From Labyrinthula sp. Ha (lineage: Eukaryota; Sar; Bigyra; Labyrinthulida; Labyrinthulaceae): a stretch of DNA of 64,000 nucleotides. The stretch covers positions 124,001-188,000 of the forward strand of contig JAALGZ010000046.1 of assembly GCA_015227615.1 (NCBI GenBank), read 5' to 3'. The notes below the pieces were generated by a model. That model had not been told where the DNA came from. It saw only the letters and a list, made by a program, of their open reading frames with translations, and searched no databases. Shown in pieces: positions 11,564 through 23,678 of the stretch (position 1 is the stretch's first letter; the number at the start of each line of letters is the position of its first letter). The position numbers and the translations under genes are program-made.

Positions 11564-14500
11564 TTCGTATAAAAATTATCATAAAAAAAAAACAAGTCAA
11601 TTAAACACCAATTATTTCCTATCGTATAATATATCACGATAATTAATACTGAGCAAAATTAGAACCTAATCGTTGAATGAAAAAATCTTGAAATTAACTG
11701 AAACCAAAATAATTAACGGTACGTACTGGTATATTTTGTGAAATTCAATAAACTCGAAATTTTCTCTTCTAGATTAAAGTCAAAAAACAAAAAGTCCACA
11801 AAAAACTTTTTGTGTGAACAAAAAAAGGTAATGCAAAGAGGTTTAAACAGTTTTAAACATGAAAAAACAACCACTTGTTCGCTCAAGGTTCAAGACTATT
11901 TATCTTCTACTTGTTGGAGGTTAGGTTTAGTTGAGCTGTCTGAGAGACGTGTGTGTGTTTCCGAGGAGAAACAAAAAGATTAAATTAAGGAAAATAAACT
12001 TGTCAAATAAAATACCATTACGTTGAAGTAATTATCAATTACATTTTTAGATTTTTTTGAGTTAAGCTTTCAAAAAGATGTATAATTCTTCTTAGTTATG
12101 GATAGAAATCAAGTAAAAATTTTGAAAATAATGGTTTCCAATAGTTATAAAAGTGATAAAACATGCACTAACAGGTTAAAAAACTCTGAAAAATAATTTT
12201 AATATCTTCTTATAATCTCATCCATTCTCTTGCGTTCATCCTCACCATGAAAGTTTCATTCAACATATTTTCTTTCGTTATATATTTAAATCTACCGTGA
12301 GAGAAGGTTCTTTCAGAGCTGGCGCTATTTGTTTGAATAACTAGAACCCTCCTAGTGACCTTTGCAAGCATTGGCTCAACATTTCTCCACTATGACAAAA
12401 GAGCAAATTTTCCTGGAACGACGTCAAGATCCAAGTAGCGCACCAACTCTCCACAGCCTTACTTAATCTTGGTAGATGGCCCTCAATTATTTGTACATTC
12501 AAACAACATGGTAAAATTTAACTTGTTTTTCTTCGATACTTAGGTCATTGAATAATCACCACCTAAGCTGTAGAATTTATCCATCTCTAGCAACACTTCT
12601 TCAACAACATCCTTGTACTGATCACTTTCTCGAGGAGCAAAAAGTTTACATCTCTTGTCTAATAGTAGCGTTATCATGAGGTTTCGTGTCTGCACCACTA
12701 GTGTGGTGTGTCTGGGAAGTGAAGTCGGAAGAGACAGTGCGAAGAAGAATATTATGAAGGTAGACACTATTGAGAAGGTCGTTCAATCCCAGAGTGATTT
12801 AAGAGTATAGGGAACTCGATTATTTTGGTAGATCACTTCTTGGCTTGCTGTTTAATTGGGTTGAGGATGATGTAACATTGAGTTTGTTGGGATAATGGAG
12901 AAGTACCAAGATATTAAAAAGTAGGAGAGTTCTTAGTTAAGCGAAACTTTGATTTAGAACATATGAATCTTATCATTTAAGGTAGATTTTTCTTATTTAA
13001 AATGATGCCATAACAATTTTTGTAAAAATAAGAGCAAACTGTTTAACTTATTGAAATAAAAACATCATTTCTTACCATATACACACCAGAAAACCGGCCA
13101 CAATACAAATTTTTTCAAAAACTAAAAATTAAAATCTTCCTTAGCTTATACTGGTCTTCTCGATGCCAATTTATATATGTTTTTGAGCACTTAAGTATAT
13201 GCAAAACTTAAAAAAAAACATTTATCTTAATATAGGAGTTTGGAATAATATGACAGAGCCTTGTAAAATTAAAACCAAAAAAACTTCAGACTTTATTCTC
13301 TTTTCTAAGCTACAGCGAATTGCTTTTAAATAAGATTGGAGTTAAAGTTCGTGATATTTGACCTATTAGAAGCTCAGTTTTGGCTATTTTAAAGTTGAGT
13401 TTGAAGTCAGGTTAAAATAAGCCAAATGACTATTGTTGAGGTTAGTAGGGAAGTGCTTGCATTTTTTTTTAAAGAAGTCTCGAGGAAGCCTATATCATAC
13501 ATAAATCTGGATGCTAGCCATTTCTAAGGGTATTTCATTACTCTGTATCACCCTTTCATGAACATTTGACAATTAAGGGCGTAACTTTTTATAGTTTCTA
13601 AGATCTTGAAAATGGAATACATTGTTAGAAAGTCTATGTAGTATACTTCAATTTTCTAAAAAAAATATTTGTAGGCATAAATTCACCTGTTATTTCGACT
13701 GAGGTAGTTTGTTTAGGCTCTAGATGGGGTTTTCTTGAGGTATTACCCGGATTGAAGTTGAGAAAAACATCATTCTAGACCAATATCACCTTTTCTTTAA
13801 AAGTATTAAAAATATCTCAAGAACAGAGCTAAAATATAAAAATATTACTCTTATGCGGTTGAGGGTTGCCTAGTACTAAAGTTATGGGGGCAGAGCAAAA
13901 TTGAATGATTCTTTATTTCCAGATGTGCAGATTCTCAAAATTTGACTATTTTAAGTAAAGTTTAGCTCAGATACAGTTAACCGGAGAAAAAAGATTTTGG
14001 GAAACGATTTGAGAACTTAGAAATTCTGAATCCCTAGGATCTGAAAAGAATCGGATCATCCATAGAGTTGTTCCTCGTGATGTTTCGTTTGAATATATAT
14101 TTACTTAAAGGCTTGTAAACTTAGTGAAAAGGGCCCTTAAGATTAACCATTCTTACGGTATAAAGTACTCCTCCTTAAATATTATAACGAACATATGGCT
14201 GAAAATGATTTTCAATGTGCAACACTGTTTGAGTGATAATGTCGTATGTGAGGAAGATTTCGTGACAAAAACTAACAAATACTATGTGCGTTATTTTTAG
14301 TAAACATGGTGTTTTTATGCTTCATATTATTTTAATATTCTAAATTTTTATGTGAATAAGTACTAGGTTAAGCTTGCAATATGTTTTGAGCTTTGTAGAA
14401 GATTTGAAAAGGCATTGTAGATTATATGGCCATTATACTGCATTTTTGAAAAAATCGTTGACAAAGTTCTTAACACCCCGTAATAGGAAAAATAATAGAT

Positions 14501-15450
14501 CGCTATTGCTTACTACTAGGCTTAACTTGAGTATGAGAGCTAATCTTGACAGTTTAAAGATGTGGTGTAATCTTTTTCTTCATTATTTTCTGATCGATGT
14601 ATAATGAATGGACAGCATTTTGGTGGTATTTTGTTTTTTACATAAATTTAATCATTTTAATTTCAATATTATCTTTTATGGCTAAAGAGATATTTGAAAA
14701 AGATTTCCAAAAGTATATTTTTCATAACTCAAACATTTCAGGGAGAAATGAATTCTACAGTTATGTACTAATTTACCCAAGATACAGCTCCAGCTGAAAT
14801 TAAGAGAATGAAAAGTATCTTCCAGAGCACAAATTTAAATAGTATAAAAACCATCTGCAAGAAGTTATTCTTAATATAAGGTCAACTGGTTATAATAATA
14901 CTGTAAGTAAGAATTTAGTGAGATACAAGAGACACAAAAATAACAGTTAACAATAGCATGTATTTGGGAACTATCAGAAAGCAAAGTTTAAACATAGTAT
15001 AACTTATTCAATGTAAACCCAAAAACTGTAGTAAAAAAGAACAGATTGTTCAAAATACGTATTTTTTTATTTGGTTTAAGAATACAAAGTACTCAGTTAT
15101 AATAATCAACTTTAGTGAAGGAACTGATGGTACTCGAAGCTTTTCCAGGATTCCTGAGTTTTAAAAACTTAAATAAGTTAGATTAAGCTCACTAAAGAAC
15201 CTTATTTTGCCCCAGTACCTAAAAGGAGACTAAAATATCCTTCGAATAGTATGTTTTAGGTCTGATGAAAACAAGTATAAGCAGAGATATAAGCATTTAT
15301 ATACGATGATAACTTGAGAAAACGAAGTCTTCTTGCTCAATTCAGAGGCAAAAGCTTATAGAAGAAACTCAAAGCAATAAATAATATTAGAAAAAAATGC
15401 GATACAAATTTCCACGGATAAAAATCAGGGCGTAGAGCATAGGGGACATA
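11564..15450. repeat. Repeated ROCO 5' flanking block, copy 2 (diverged)
   Basis: Homologous to 2,025-5,900 in the same orientation but clearly more diverged, and without the gypsy fragment or the AACGTTAA cluster. Landmarks shared with copy 1 include the CTCATCCATTCTCTTGCG segment (12,219 and 2,669) and the stretch around 14,374-14,604. No gene is supported. The right-hand limit is approximate. Confidence 0.65.
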
Positions 15451-15934
15451 GAGTCAGTTCAAAAATGTACGAGAAATCGAGAAAACCACGAGAAATGAAA
15501 CTAGGAAAATGCAATGAGGGGAGACGAGAATGAGAACTGAATTTTGACCTTCGAGAAAGAAACCGAGATCATTTCTTGAATCTCATTCTTGGTTTTGAGT
15601 TTTGAGTGCAAAATATAAAATACAGTGAAATAATTGGTCGTATTCAATAGTATTTTTCACTCTTGGGTTAAACATAAAAACGCTTTTACAAGAATACAAA
15701 AGATAAAGATTGTATATAATACAATTTAAAATATATGGATAGTTTTTATAATAGAAAAAGAGAATATTCAAGAGAAAAAGAATTAACAGTTTATAAAGTA
15801 AATAGTTCGTTTAGTATAACTTTGTAGTCAAACACAAATTCAGGAAAAGAAACTGTTGATAAGAGTACATCAGAAAGTATAACTATGTTTTTACTCTTTA
15901 ATTTCTAGGAGGGGAAGATTTTAGTTTTTTGCAA
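15451..15934. other. AT-rich upstream region of gene A
   Basis: No coding frame, RNA gene or TTTTGGGCAA motif seen. A possible acceptor (TTTCTAG) at 15,902-15,908 leads in frame to the ATG at 15935. A short upstream exon, as in paralog D, therefore cannot be excluded, but no upstream ATG was found. Confidence 0.4.
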
Positions 15935-18900
15935 ATGAAAACAAAGAAAGAATTTGAAATTTTGAACAGTGAGAGTAAAATAAGAAAAAAAAGGGTTTCT
16001 GATATTGATCTTTCTGCTCAAGTCTTAACTAGAAAGAGAAATAATCCACTATATCAACAAAAAGTTGTAAACTTAAGTTCTCGCGAAAGAAAACAACCTT
16101 CAGATGCTGAAGATCAATTTATTTATAAACCACCATCATCCAGAAAAGAAGTTTTTTATTTTCTATTCTCAACCTTTGCGGTATGTTCAATCCTTCTTAT
16201 CTTAGCTGCTGCTTTCAATGAAGATCCTTTTATTCCATTAAATGTACCAATTCTTCAACTCAACAGTTCTGAAACAGCGGAGATGAGAAAAAGTTCACAT
16301 GTGTTTTATGAACTTAACTTAACAGACCCTGGAAGATATTGCATATTTGCAATTTCTTTCCTCAATCCTGATCTTCCTGGTTTTGTTTCCTTCTTTGATC
16401 CTACTTTATCTCTGTATAAACGACCTGAACAACTTCTTCAATTTAGTGATAATATTGGTGCAAAAGATGTTAATCCAGTTATACTTTTTGAAATTAAAGA
16501 GGAGACTCAAGATAAGTTTGTAGCTGATGTTTCAAGTGTTCGAGAAGAAGGAGAAGGTGAGTTTGTTATTGGTCTCCTTCGTATTCCTGATATTCCTTTA
16601 CAGGATGATCAACCTGGTATATTTTTTGTCTCTGGTGAGGGTGCTTCATTTTTTCTAGCTCATCTTGAAGCAGGTGTAAGTTATTCAATTGCTGCTTTTG
16701 GTATTAATGATAAACCTTTCCATGAAGATGTGTTCAATACTGTTTTGAGGATTAGGGACTCAGCTGGAATAGAGGTTGATTTAAGTTCTCAAAGTACAAG
16801 CAGAGATTTATCTGCAAGAGCTTTGTTTACTCCATCTAAAACTGCTGACTATATATATGAAATTAGAACACTTCAAGATATGAAAGGGGATTTTGTTGTA
16901 AGGTAATTTTATTCTTTTTGTTATGTTCAGGCAAAAAAGATTGAACTTAAATAATGTTGATTTAAAGCAGGAAAATAGCTTTTCAACTACAAATGATATT
17001 TTCTTTGCTAACTCCACTGATTATTTGATTGAGTTTAAGAAAGACCATGAATATAACTTTGTTTTTACAGAGAGAATGAATGAACAACTCCTCAATAATG
17101 TTTCAAACTTTTGTTTTTGTGTGAATGACTTTGACAGAAATATTTCATATTTTTCACCTATTTTTTATCCTGGTGTTGCTGTACGAATTGAAGATTTTAA
17201 TACTGGTGAAAGATTATTTGTTGCTGAAACTGAACTTGAGTTTAATGTATTCAACTTGAATGAAGAAGAACGAGATACAACTGCAAACTTAACTGTTTCT
17301 TCAGCTGGACCTTTAACTTTTACATATCGACCAGAAAAAGATCTCACAGCTATTTTAGATGTTATTTCAGTGAACGTATTATTTTCTGTTTTCTTAATTA
17401 TAGCCTTTCTATACACCCAATAATGATAATTTTGTCATTGGAAGTTATACTATGGAGACAAATGTAGTTGAAGTTGAACCTGAACCAGAAGTTTCACTTG
17501 ATCAACCTGCATTGGTTAATGTGTTTGATCCGTTCGAAACCTGTGAAGTTCAACCTGATGATTTTGTTTCCGGAGGTTGTGAAGCTGGAATAGTTATTTT
17601 TTGCAGGCAAGAAGTTTATCCCTTTGTATTTTATTTTTCTTCGTCTAATATTTAGAGATCCTTTGTTGATGCAACTGTTGATCAAGCAAACCAAATATGT
17701 GGTTGTGTTCAATCTCTTTGCACAGGTTTAAGTAATACAAATGGTGCCAACGAGGTTTTCACAACTTTGAGAACTGTTGTCTTGGTTATTATTGCAATGC
17801 TTTGTCTTTACCCAATAGGCGTTATGGCTTTTGTTACTTACGAAATGATTTCTTACCCTAATTTTCGTAAATCTGTTTTGTTTCGGTATAATATACACAA
17901 TTGGATCCTTTGCTTATGTTTTTATATATTATTCATTCTTTCTGTTGTTATGGATTCAATACTTCTGAGCCCTATTAAAATATTTGAGAAACTTAATGAA
18001 AACTTTGTCGAAGAGGTTTCTGATGTCTTAGAAACTACTCCAGATATTGACTATTATAGTCTGTCTGCAACTCCAGAAGTTATTCGTTCTCCTACTGTTG
18101 CGCCAACTATTTTCATTAACAAACCATTGTTTGAGGATAATGCTACTAATATTATTCCGGAAGGATTTAGCCTAGAACAAATTTTATTGTCCCTTCGTAT
18201 ATACATAGCTGCTGAAACTTTATTTAAAACTATAGCTTTATTGATATTTTTGGAAATTTGCGTGCAGTGGCTGACTATGGGTACTGGAGCAACATTCATT
18301 GAAAGAAGTAGACGTCAAAGACGTTCAGAAAGAGCATTATTCGTTCTCCGTCTAATTGGAAGTTGTCTAGTTGGATATACATTATATTTTGTCATTTCCA
18401 CGACGAGTTCTAAAGGAGAGACTTATAACAACAGTATAAGTATCCTTTGCTCAATAATCTCTTTTGGTATCGCGTGCACATATTTATTTGCAAGAATGCG
18501 TATATTTAAGAAGTTGGATACAACTCAGGGTGTATTAGAACAGAGTGTGATAACGTCAGAAGAAGACAAGGAGACCATTGATAAGTTCATGCATCTTGTC
18601 ATGGACACATCGTTAGTAATTCTCCTCATGAATGCAGGATTAACCATAGCATATGTTGGGAGAAGCATTGAAGTAAAGTCTCTTAGAGATCTAGTCCAAG
18701 CAAAGAGTGATCCAGTATTTTTTACGTTAAACTTAGCGTTTAGGTTCAAATAGCAATTGAACTGATACTTCACATCCATTCTCTTGTGGGGGTGTTTTTT
18801 TCGTTCAGGTTTCTTCACAGGTGTCATGAAGATGAAAAGGCCAAGTATATCAACTATGTGTGTATATAGTTTTCTTTGCATTCATTCTTAGTTGGAAATG

Positions 18901-19316
18901 TAACCAAAGGACAAGAATCAACAGCAATATCCAAGGAGGTCTTGTTGCAAGGCAATGATGCTCATGGAGGAAATGTTCGGCAAAAAAGTTCTTTCTGGTT
19001 GAATAAGAGTGTACTCTCTGTGATATCTTTGAAAAGGCATACTCACCTTCACACAGTAGATTTGTTTTCTAGACAGATAACGGATCCAAGTGCTCTTTCG
19101 ATAGAGAACATTTCGCAGGGACAGGAAACAACTTCTGAATTGAAAAATCAGCCGTACCTGTTTTCACGTCCAAGGTTTCAGGATATTGGATCTCTCAACG
19201 AATTCTCAAGCAAAGGTGATAAGCTGAAGCCTCTCCAGTCGAAACATATATTACAATTTGATACTGTTGATAGAAAGTTGTCTAGTCAGAAGTTCCGCAC
19301 TGCAAGAGATACTTGA
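15935..19316 (+). CDS. Gene A: ectodomain plus seven-span membrane protein
   Basis: Six exons: 15935-16902, 16931-17375, 17404-17625, 17656-18714, 18744-18861 and 18892-19316, with introns of 28, 28, 30, 29 and 30 nt. Together they encode about 1,078 residues. Layout: basic cytosolic N-terminus; one membrane span (about 73-94); an ectodomain of roughly 480 residues with N-glycosylation sequons (NSSE, NLTD, NSTD, NISY, NLTV) and many cysteines (FCFC, QICGC); seven further spans at about 582, 626, 733, 771, 806, 862 and 901; a Ser-rich cytosolic tail. A long loop with an NAT sequon lies between the second and third spans of the cluster. This is receptor-like topology, but I recognise no family and claim no ligand. 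Paralog D on the other strand has the same intron positions and phases, which confirms the model. The start could lie further upstream. Confidence 0.8.
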
Positions 19317-19808
19317 GTATTCAGTTGTGCTTTAGGTGTTCTTCATGTGATGCTCCCTAGATGTATAAGAGTTTAACTTTAAAAGGCAGCTTTGAGTCCT
19401 TGTTAAGAATGTCATCATCTTTTAAGATCTGTATTTCATTAGGATTGCAATTCTTCATATACTGTACCTTCTCAAATTTCGCAAAAATGTCTCGGCAAGC
19501 ACTTTTTCAAAGACAGAATTTTAGATATTATACATGCCAGATCAACTAGGTTACTTTTTTTTTTCATGCCAAATATTTTCTGAAAAGAAAATACTACAGC
19601 CTAAACTAAACTTCCTACAGCTTGTCTTCGGCGAATTCGGAATGCACATAATTGCTGGCATCTCAAAATAAAACATGAACGTACATGAACAACCCAAGAC
19701 CTTCTTGATAAAAAGAAAGTTTCTTCCGCTACATATATGAGTTTTACTATTGGAAAGCTAATACCAATACCACAAAGTACCTTGAAGAATGGTGCTGCTT
19801 CATGCCGC
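19317..19808. other. Convergent 3' intergenic region
   Basis: 490 nt between the stops of gene A (plus) and the WBP4-like gene (minus). Short frames here lack family features. Nothing beyond probable 3' untranslated sequence is seen. Confidence 0.5.
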
Positions 19809-20708
19809 TTATCTATTCCTTTTCTTTCTCTTTTTGAAAGCAACAGGTTTAGAGACTCTCCTACTTACTGTACTTTGTACACTAACTTCCTCACCTCCTA
19901 GCTTAATATTAAAACCCTTGTACTGTTGCTGCTTTTCTGCTTCAATCAAATTATCAACAGTTTCTTCCAGTTTAACTAGGGAATCTGCAGGTTTCTCTTC
20001 ACGTTTAACCACAGTTTCCCACTGAGCTTCCTCATACTGAAGTCCACCAATAGCATCTGCTTTCTCAATGGGTATTTCCCCTTCTGGTGGACCTGGAGCC
20101 TCGATCCGTATGTCTTCTGGACTTGTTTCTCGAACATCTGCTTCTTTCATCACAATATTATGAACTTCAGTTGTTTGCTCTGGAAAGATAAATACGAAAT
20201 AGACTCTCCGTATAAAGGAACCACCACTATGAATCATTTTCAACCGTTCCTCTATTCGATGAATTCTAGCTTTCCTCCAATCGTCTTCTGAAAAGGCCTC
20301 GCAAAACGTTCCTACACGAAGCAAATCTTCATGAAAATCGCCTTGGAAATAAACTTTTCCTTCGACCTCATACTGCCCCAATACTTGCTCATCACCGACA
20401 TTGAACTTCTCATAATCAACTTCATTGTGTTCTGTTGTCATTTCAACATTATTATCTAGGAGTTCAAACCCTGTTTTCTTTTCAACATGTTCATAAACTT
20501 TTTTCTTCTTGAACGGTTTTCCAATTTGAGCATTAATTCCACGTAATTTCCTTTTTTCTGCATCTATTTTCCTCTCTCTTCTTTTTAAATTAGATTTATG
20601 AAAAGATGAATTTTTATGCTTTCTAACGGACTATAAATAACGGACAAAATAGAAAAAAACATCTTTATCCTTATCTATATAAATTTTGCATATTTTACAT
20701 TCTTCCAT
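19809..20708 (-). CDS. WBP4/ZOP1-like U1-type zinc-finger splicing protein
   Basis: Two exons, 20708-20661 and 20630-19809, joined across a 30-nt intron, encode 289 residues. Splicing completes the zinc finger: exon 1 gives MEECKICKIYIDKDKD and exon 2 begins SVRKHKNSSFHKSNLKRRER. The result is a C-x2-C-x13-H-x5-H U1/matrin-type finger at residues 4-26, followed by a basic stretch and RGINAQIGKPFKKKK. The C-terminus KPVAFKKRKKRNR resembles the basic tail of WBP4/FBP21 and plant ZOP1, spliceosome-associated proteins. No WW domain is visible, so the assignment rests on the finger at the N-terminus and the basic tail. The start is favoured by the TTTTGGGCAA motif ending 8 nt upstream. The gene is divergent from the SAM/actin-like gene, 113 nt away. 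Confidence 0.72.
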
Positions 20709-20716
20709 CGAAACTG

Positions 20717-20732
20717 ATTGCCCAAAATAATT
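20717..20732 (-). promoter_or_regulatory. TTTTGGGCAA promoter motif of the WBP4-like gene
   Basis: Minus strand AATTATTTTGGGCAAT ends 8 nt before the ATG at 20708, the shortest motif-to-ATG distance in the window. If transcription starts at or after the motif, the leader is almost absent. Confidence 0.55.
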
Positions 20733-20821
20733 GTAGAGAAACAACTGATATCTTTGAAGTAAACTTGACCGTTTGAAAAACTTGTTAAAGAAAATAATTT
20801 TGTTGGTAGAATTATTATTGA

Positions 20822-23658
20822 ATGGATGCATCAGAGTTAAGAAAACAGCTTCAAAAAAGTTTAGCTGGTGAAAGTAGAAGAGATATAGAATTTAATCAAG
20901 CAAGTGTATCTCCAAGTGAATGTTCTGAAGAAGAAAGTGAGTATGAAGAAGAAAACGAGTATGATGAAGAAGGATCTGCAAAAGATGAAGAAGAATCAGA
21001 TATAATGGAGGAATCTACACCTGCCAAAAGTTGGAAAGGTAGGATGGAACTAGATGATTGGATACTAAAGACTCCTGTGCGTAGAGATGTTGACTCTGGT
21101 GATGAAGAGGTACTTGATGTAAAGTACACTAAATTTGATGAACCGACTTTTTCTCCAGCAAAGATACTAAATAGACGTAATTCACCTAGGCAAAGACCTA
21201 TTATAGCGATATCCTTAACAGATGAGGAATATACGAAACTTCAAGTAGAGCTGCTTCACTTTCTTGGATATGAATTTGGTGATGAGAATATTCAACTTTC
21301 TGCAGTTATTTTCTCTCTTTTATCAACAGGAAAACGATTAATACAAATTCTAAAAATATATAATGATAGTTTATTGAGAATGTTGAACTTAAAAGATGAT
21401 GACCTTATAAGCTCTAGGTTTCTGGTTTCCAGATATCTCTCTTTAATCCCTGCAAAGTTTCGCTTCAAGGTCAATGACTTAATAAATATGGAAAATTTAG
21501 TATTAGTGTGTAGAAAAATACGACAACTTGCAAAAAACGAATATCCAACATTCATAAAGGAAGACTTACATTGGATTGATTATGAGGACATAGAGAACCG
21601 GCCAAAAATATCAGCAGAATGGAAAGACGAAGCTAACTTGGAACTTCGAAGACCAAGTTTTGAAAATAAAATAAAGTATGAAAATAATGAATTTAAGGAA
21701 GACCTTAATTTCCTGCTTCAAGACAAACTTAGAAGTTATTATCAGGAAGATGCTGAACCCATTACGTATGAGGCTAAAGTAAAGAATACAATAACCGCTG
21801 AAGAGTTTTTAAGTGAATTATCTCTTGAGCAGTACTTGGATAATTTTTTATATAATGGTTGGGACGATTCTAAAGCATTTCAATATCTCAAAGATGAAGA
21901 TCTAGTTCAAATGGGTATTTTTCTGCCTGGTCATAGAAGGAAGATAATGGAAAATGTATACACTCTTCAGGAGAACTTTTATCTTCCAAGAGGTAATGGA
22001 TCTTTTTCTTTGTTTCCTGAATATCATGAAGCTCGGGTGGAAAACCGAAAGTTAGAAGCTCTTTGGAGAAGTTATATTCAAATAAAGGAACGTCTACTTC
22101 AAGTTAGCGATGTTGGGGAGCGAAAAGCTCTTGGATTAATTAACCAAGGACTTTGGGAAGGAATGAAAATATCTAACTCGAAAATGTTTTTTCCTGTCTT
22201 ACTGGTGGACTTAGGGTTTTATTCAATAAAATTTTGTGTTAATGAAGAACAAGAGAAAAAGTTTTTTGAAGTTTTAAATTATGGACAAGGATTATATATT
22301 AATAATGAGGGAAACAATGTTATGGATTTCAATTACATCTTCTCTCAAATACGAAAAATGTATGTGACGCATTCTTGCCGAAGTGTTTTTGTCGTAGAAA
22401 ACGTTACTTTTAGCCAAGATACGACTCGAGTTAAGATATCCAAGCTAGTCTGGAAGCTTAATCCACGACCAATTGGCTATAAATTGAGTGGATTAAGTGA
22501 TCTGGGTTCTGTTCTAGTTCCTGAAAACTCTGATATAGTGGAACTGGTTGTAGACATGGGATACTCCAAAACAACGCTAAATGGTCGCTTTCGAGTAGAC
22601 ACTTGTTTTTTTTTAATTTAGAATATTAAGGAAACTGTGGTTTCAAGCTTTGGAGGAAAAGAAATAGTCCAAGCTTTCATGCAAAAGCTTGTAAAAGACC
22701 TTGATATGTATAATGAGCTTTTTCTTCCTGTTTATGATGCACAACCAAAACAACCTGGAAGAGCTGTTATTAATGCAGAAGCTCTGGCATTTGCTTTACT
22801 CAAGGATTCCGCTAAAGCAGATTTTCTCTTTGACAGAGACGATTATATTGAAGTTGAGCTAGAGAATAAACTCTTTCGTTTTCCTTGCTCAGTCTATGAC
22901 GTACTGCGACCATTATATGAGTTTTCTGTGGATCAAAATGGAGACCAGATAGCCGCATCCATTCCTTACTTAATACAAAGCTTGTTGAACTCCCTCTTTG
23001 TAAAAGTAAAACGAAGATTTACCCTAGATCCTAATTCCCAGCTGTGTAAGAAGACTGTTATTGTGATATTGACTGGTGGGTTATCTTCCATACATGGAAT
23101 AGATATAGGTCTTGAAAAAACATTCGAAACTTCTAGAGATCTTTGTGTTGATTATCAATTTTATCCGCGAAAGATTAACAAAGAGCCAAAGTATTCTTCG
23201 CTGAATATTGCTTCCGCTTCCCTGAAGTCAAAGGAATTCCTGTGTGGATTTTCAAATGATCCAGCTGATAAGAGAACTTCACTAGTCAATGGCATTACCC
23301 AATGGGAAAAACGTCTCTCCGCACTTCAATTCTTGTTGGTAAATAAACTATATAGTTCTTCACCGAAGAACTCCAATGGAAAGAAAGGGGAAACAAGGTA
23401 TTATTTTGTTTGTATTTAGTTTGTAGCACAAGAGAAGCCTTGGAACAAATAGCAGATGCCTTTACTGAAGCTGGCTTGAGTTCGTCTAATGTTCAAAAGC
23501 TCAAAGTTCAATTATCCAAGGATGTAAAGGGAAAAAAAGAGGAATTAAGAGTTGAGGATCTACTTGAACATGTTTCAAAACTACCCTCGAAATTAAAATC
23601 CAAACTAGGCCGATATCTTCCCCAGGTACATCATCAGCTTATAGAAAAACCTCGATGA
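20822..23658 (+). CDS. SAM domain fused to an actin-like ATPase fold
   Basis: Exons 20822-22594, 22622-23397 and 23427-23658 (introns 27 and 29 nt) encode 926 residues. Residues 30-65 are very acidic. A helical region follows, then a SAM domain at about 325-385 (SLEQYLDNFLYNGWDDSK..LVQMGIFLPGHRRKI). From about 460 comes an actin-like fold: phosphate-1 loop VLLVDLGFYSIKF; a segment matching the actin VLLTEAPLNP region (VFVVENVTFSQDTTR); phosphate-2 loop VVDMGYSKTTL; the following GG (SSFGGKEIVQAF); and the adenosine motif VILTGGLSSIHGIDIG. It ends in a basic helical tail. The first intron falls just after phosphate-2, so unspliced reading hides the domain. It is too diverged to assign to actin or a numbered Arp. 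Role unknown; a cytoskeletal or chromatin scaffold is possible. Confidence 0.8.
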
Positions 23659-23678
23659 TGCAAACGAATATTTAATAG

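Noticed and set aside
17165-17416. Minus-strand frame repeated identically at 25,598-25,849
   Set aside because: It is the antisense shadow of identical A/D exons and runs across an intron. Identity reflects the conversion tract, not a gene.
17588-17655. GC-AG intron starting GCAAG in genes A and D
   Set aside because: It would put the next exon in a frame with stops. A GTATTTT donor 30 nt before the acceptor is present in both paralogs and keeps the frame.
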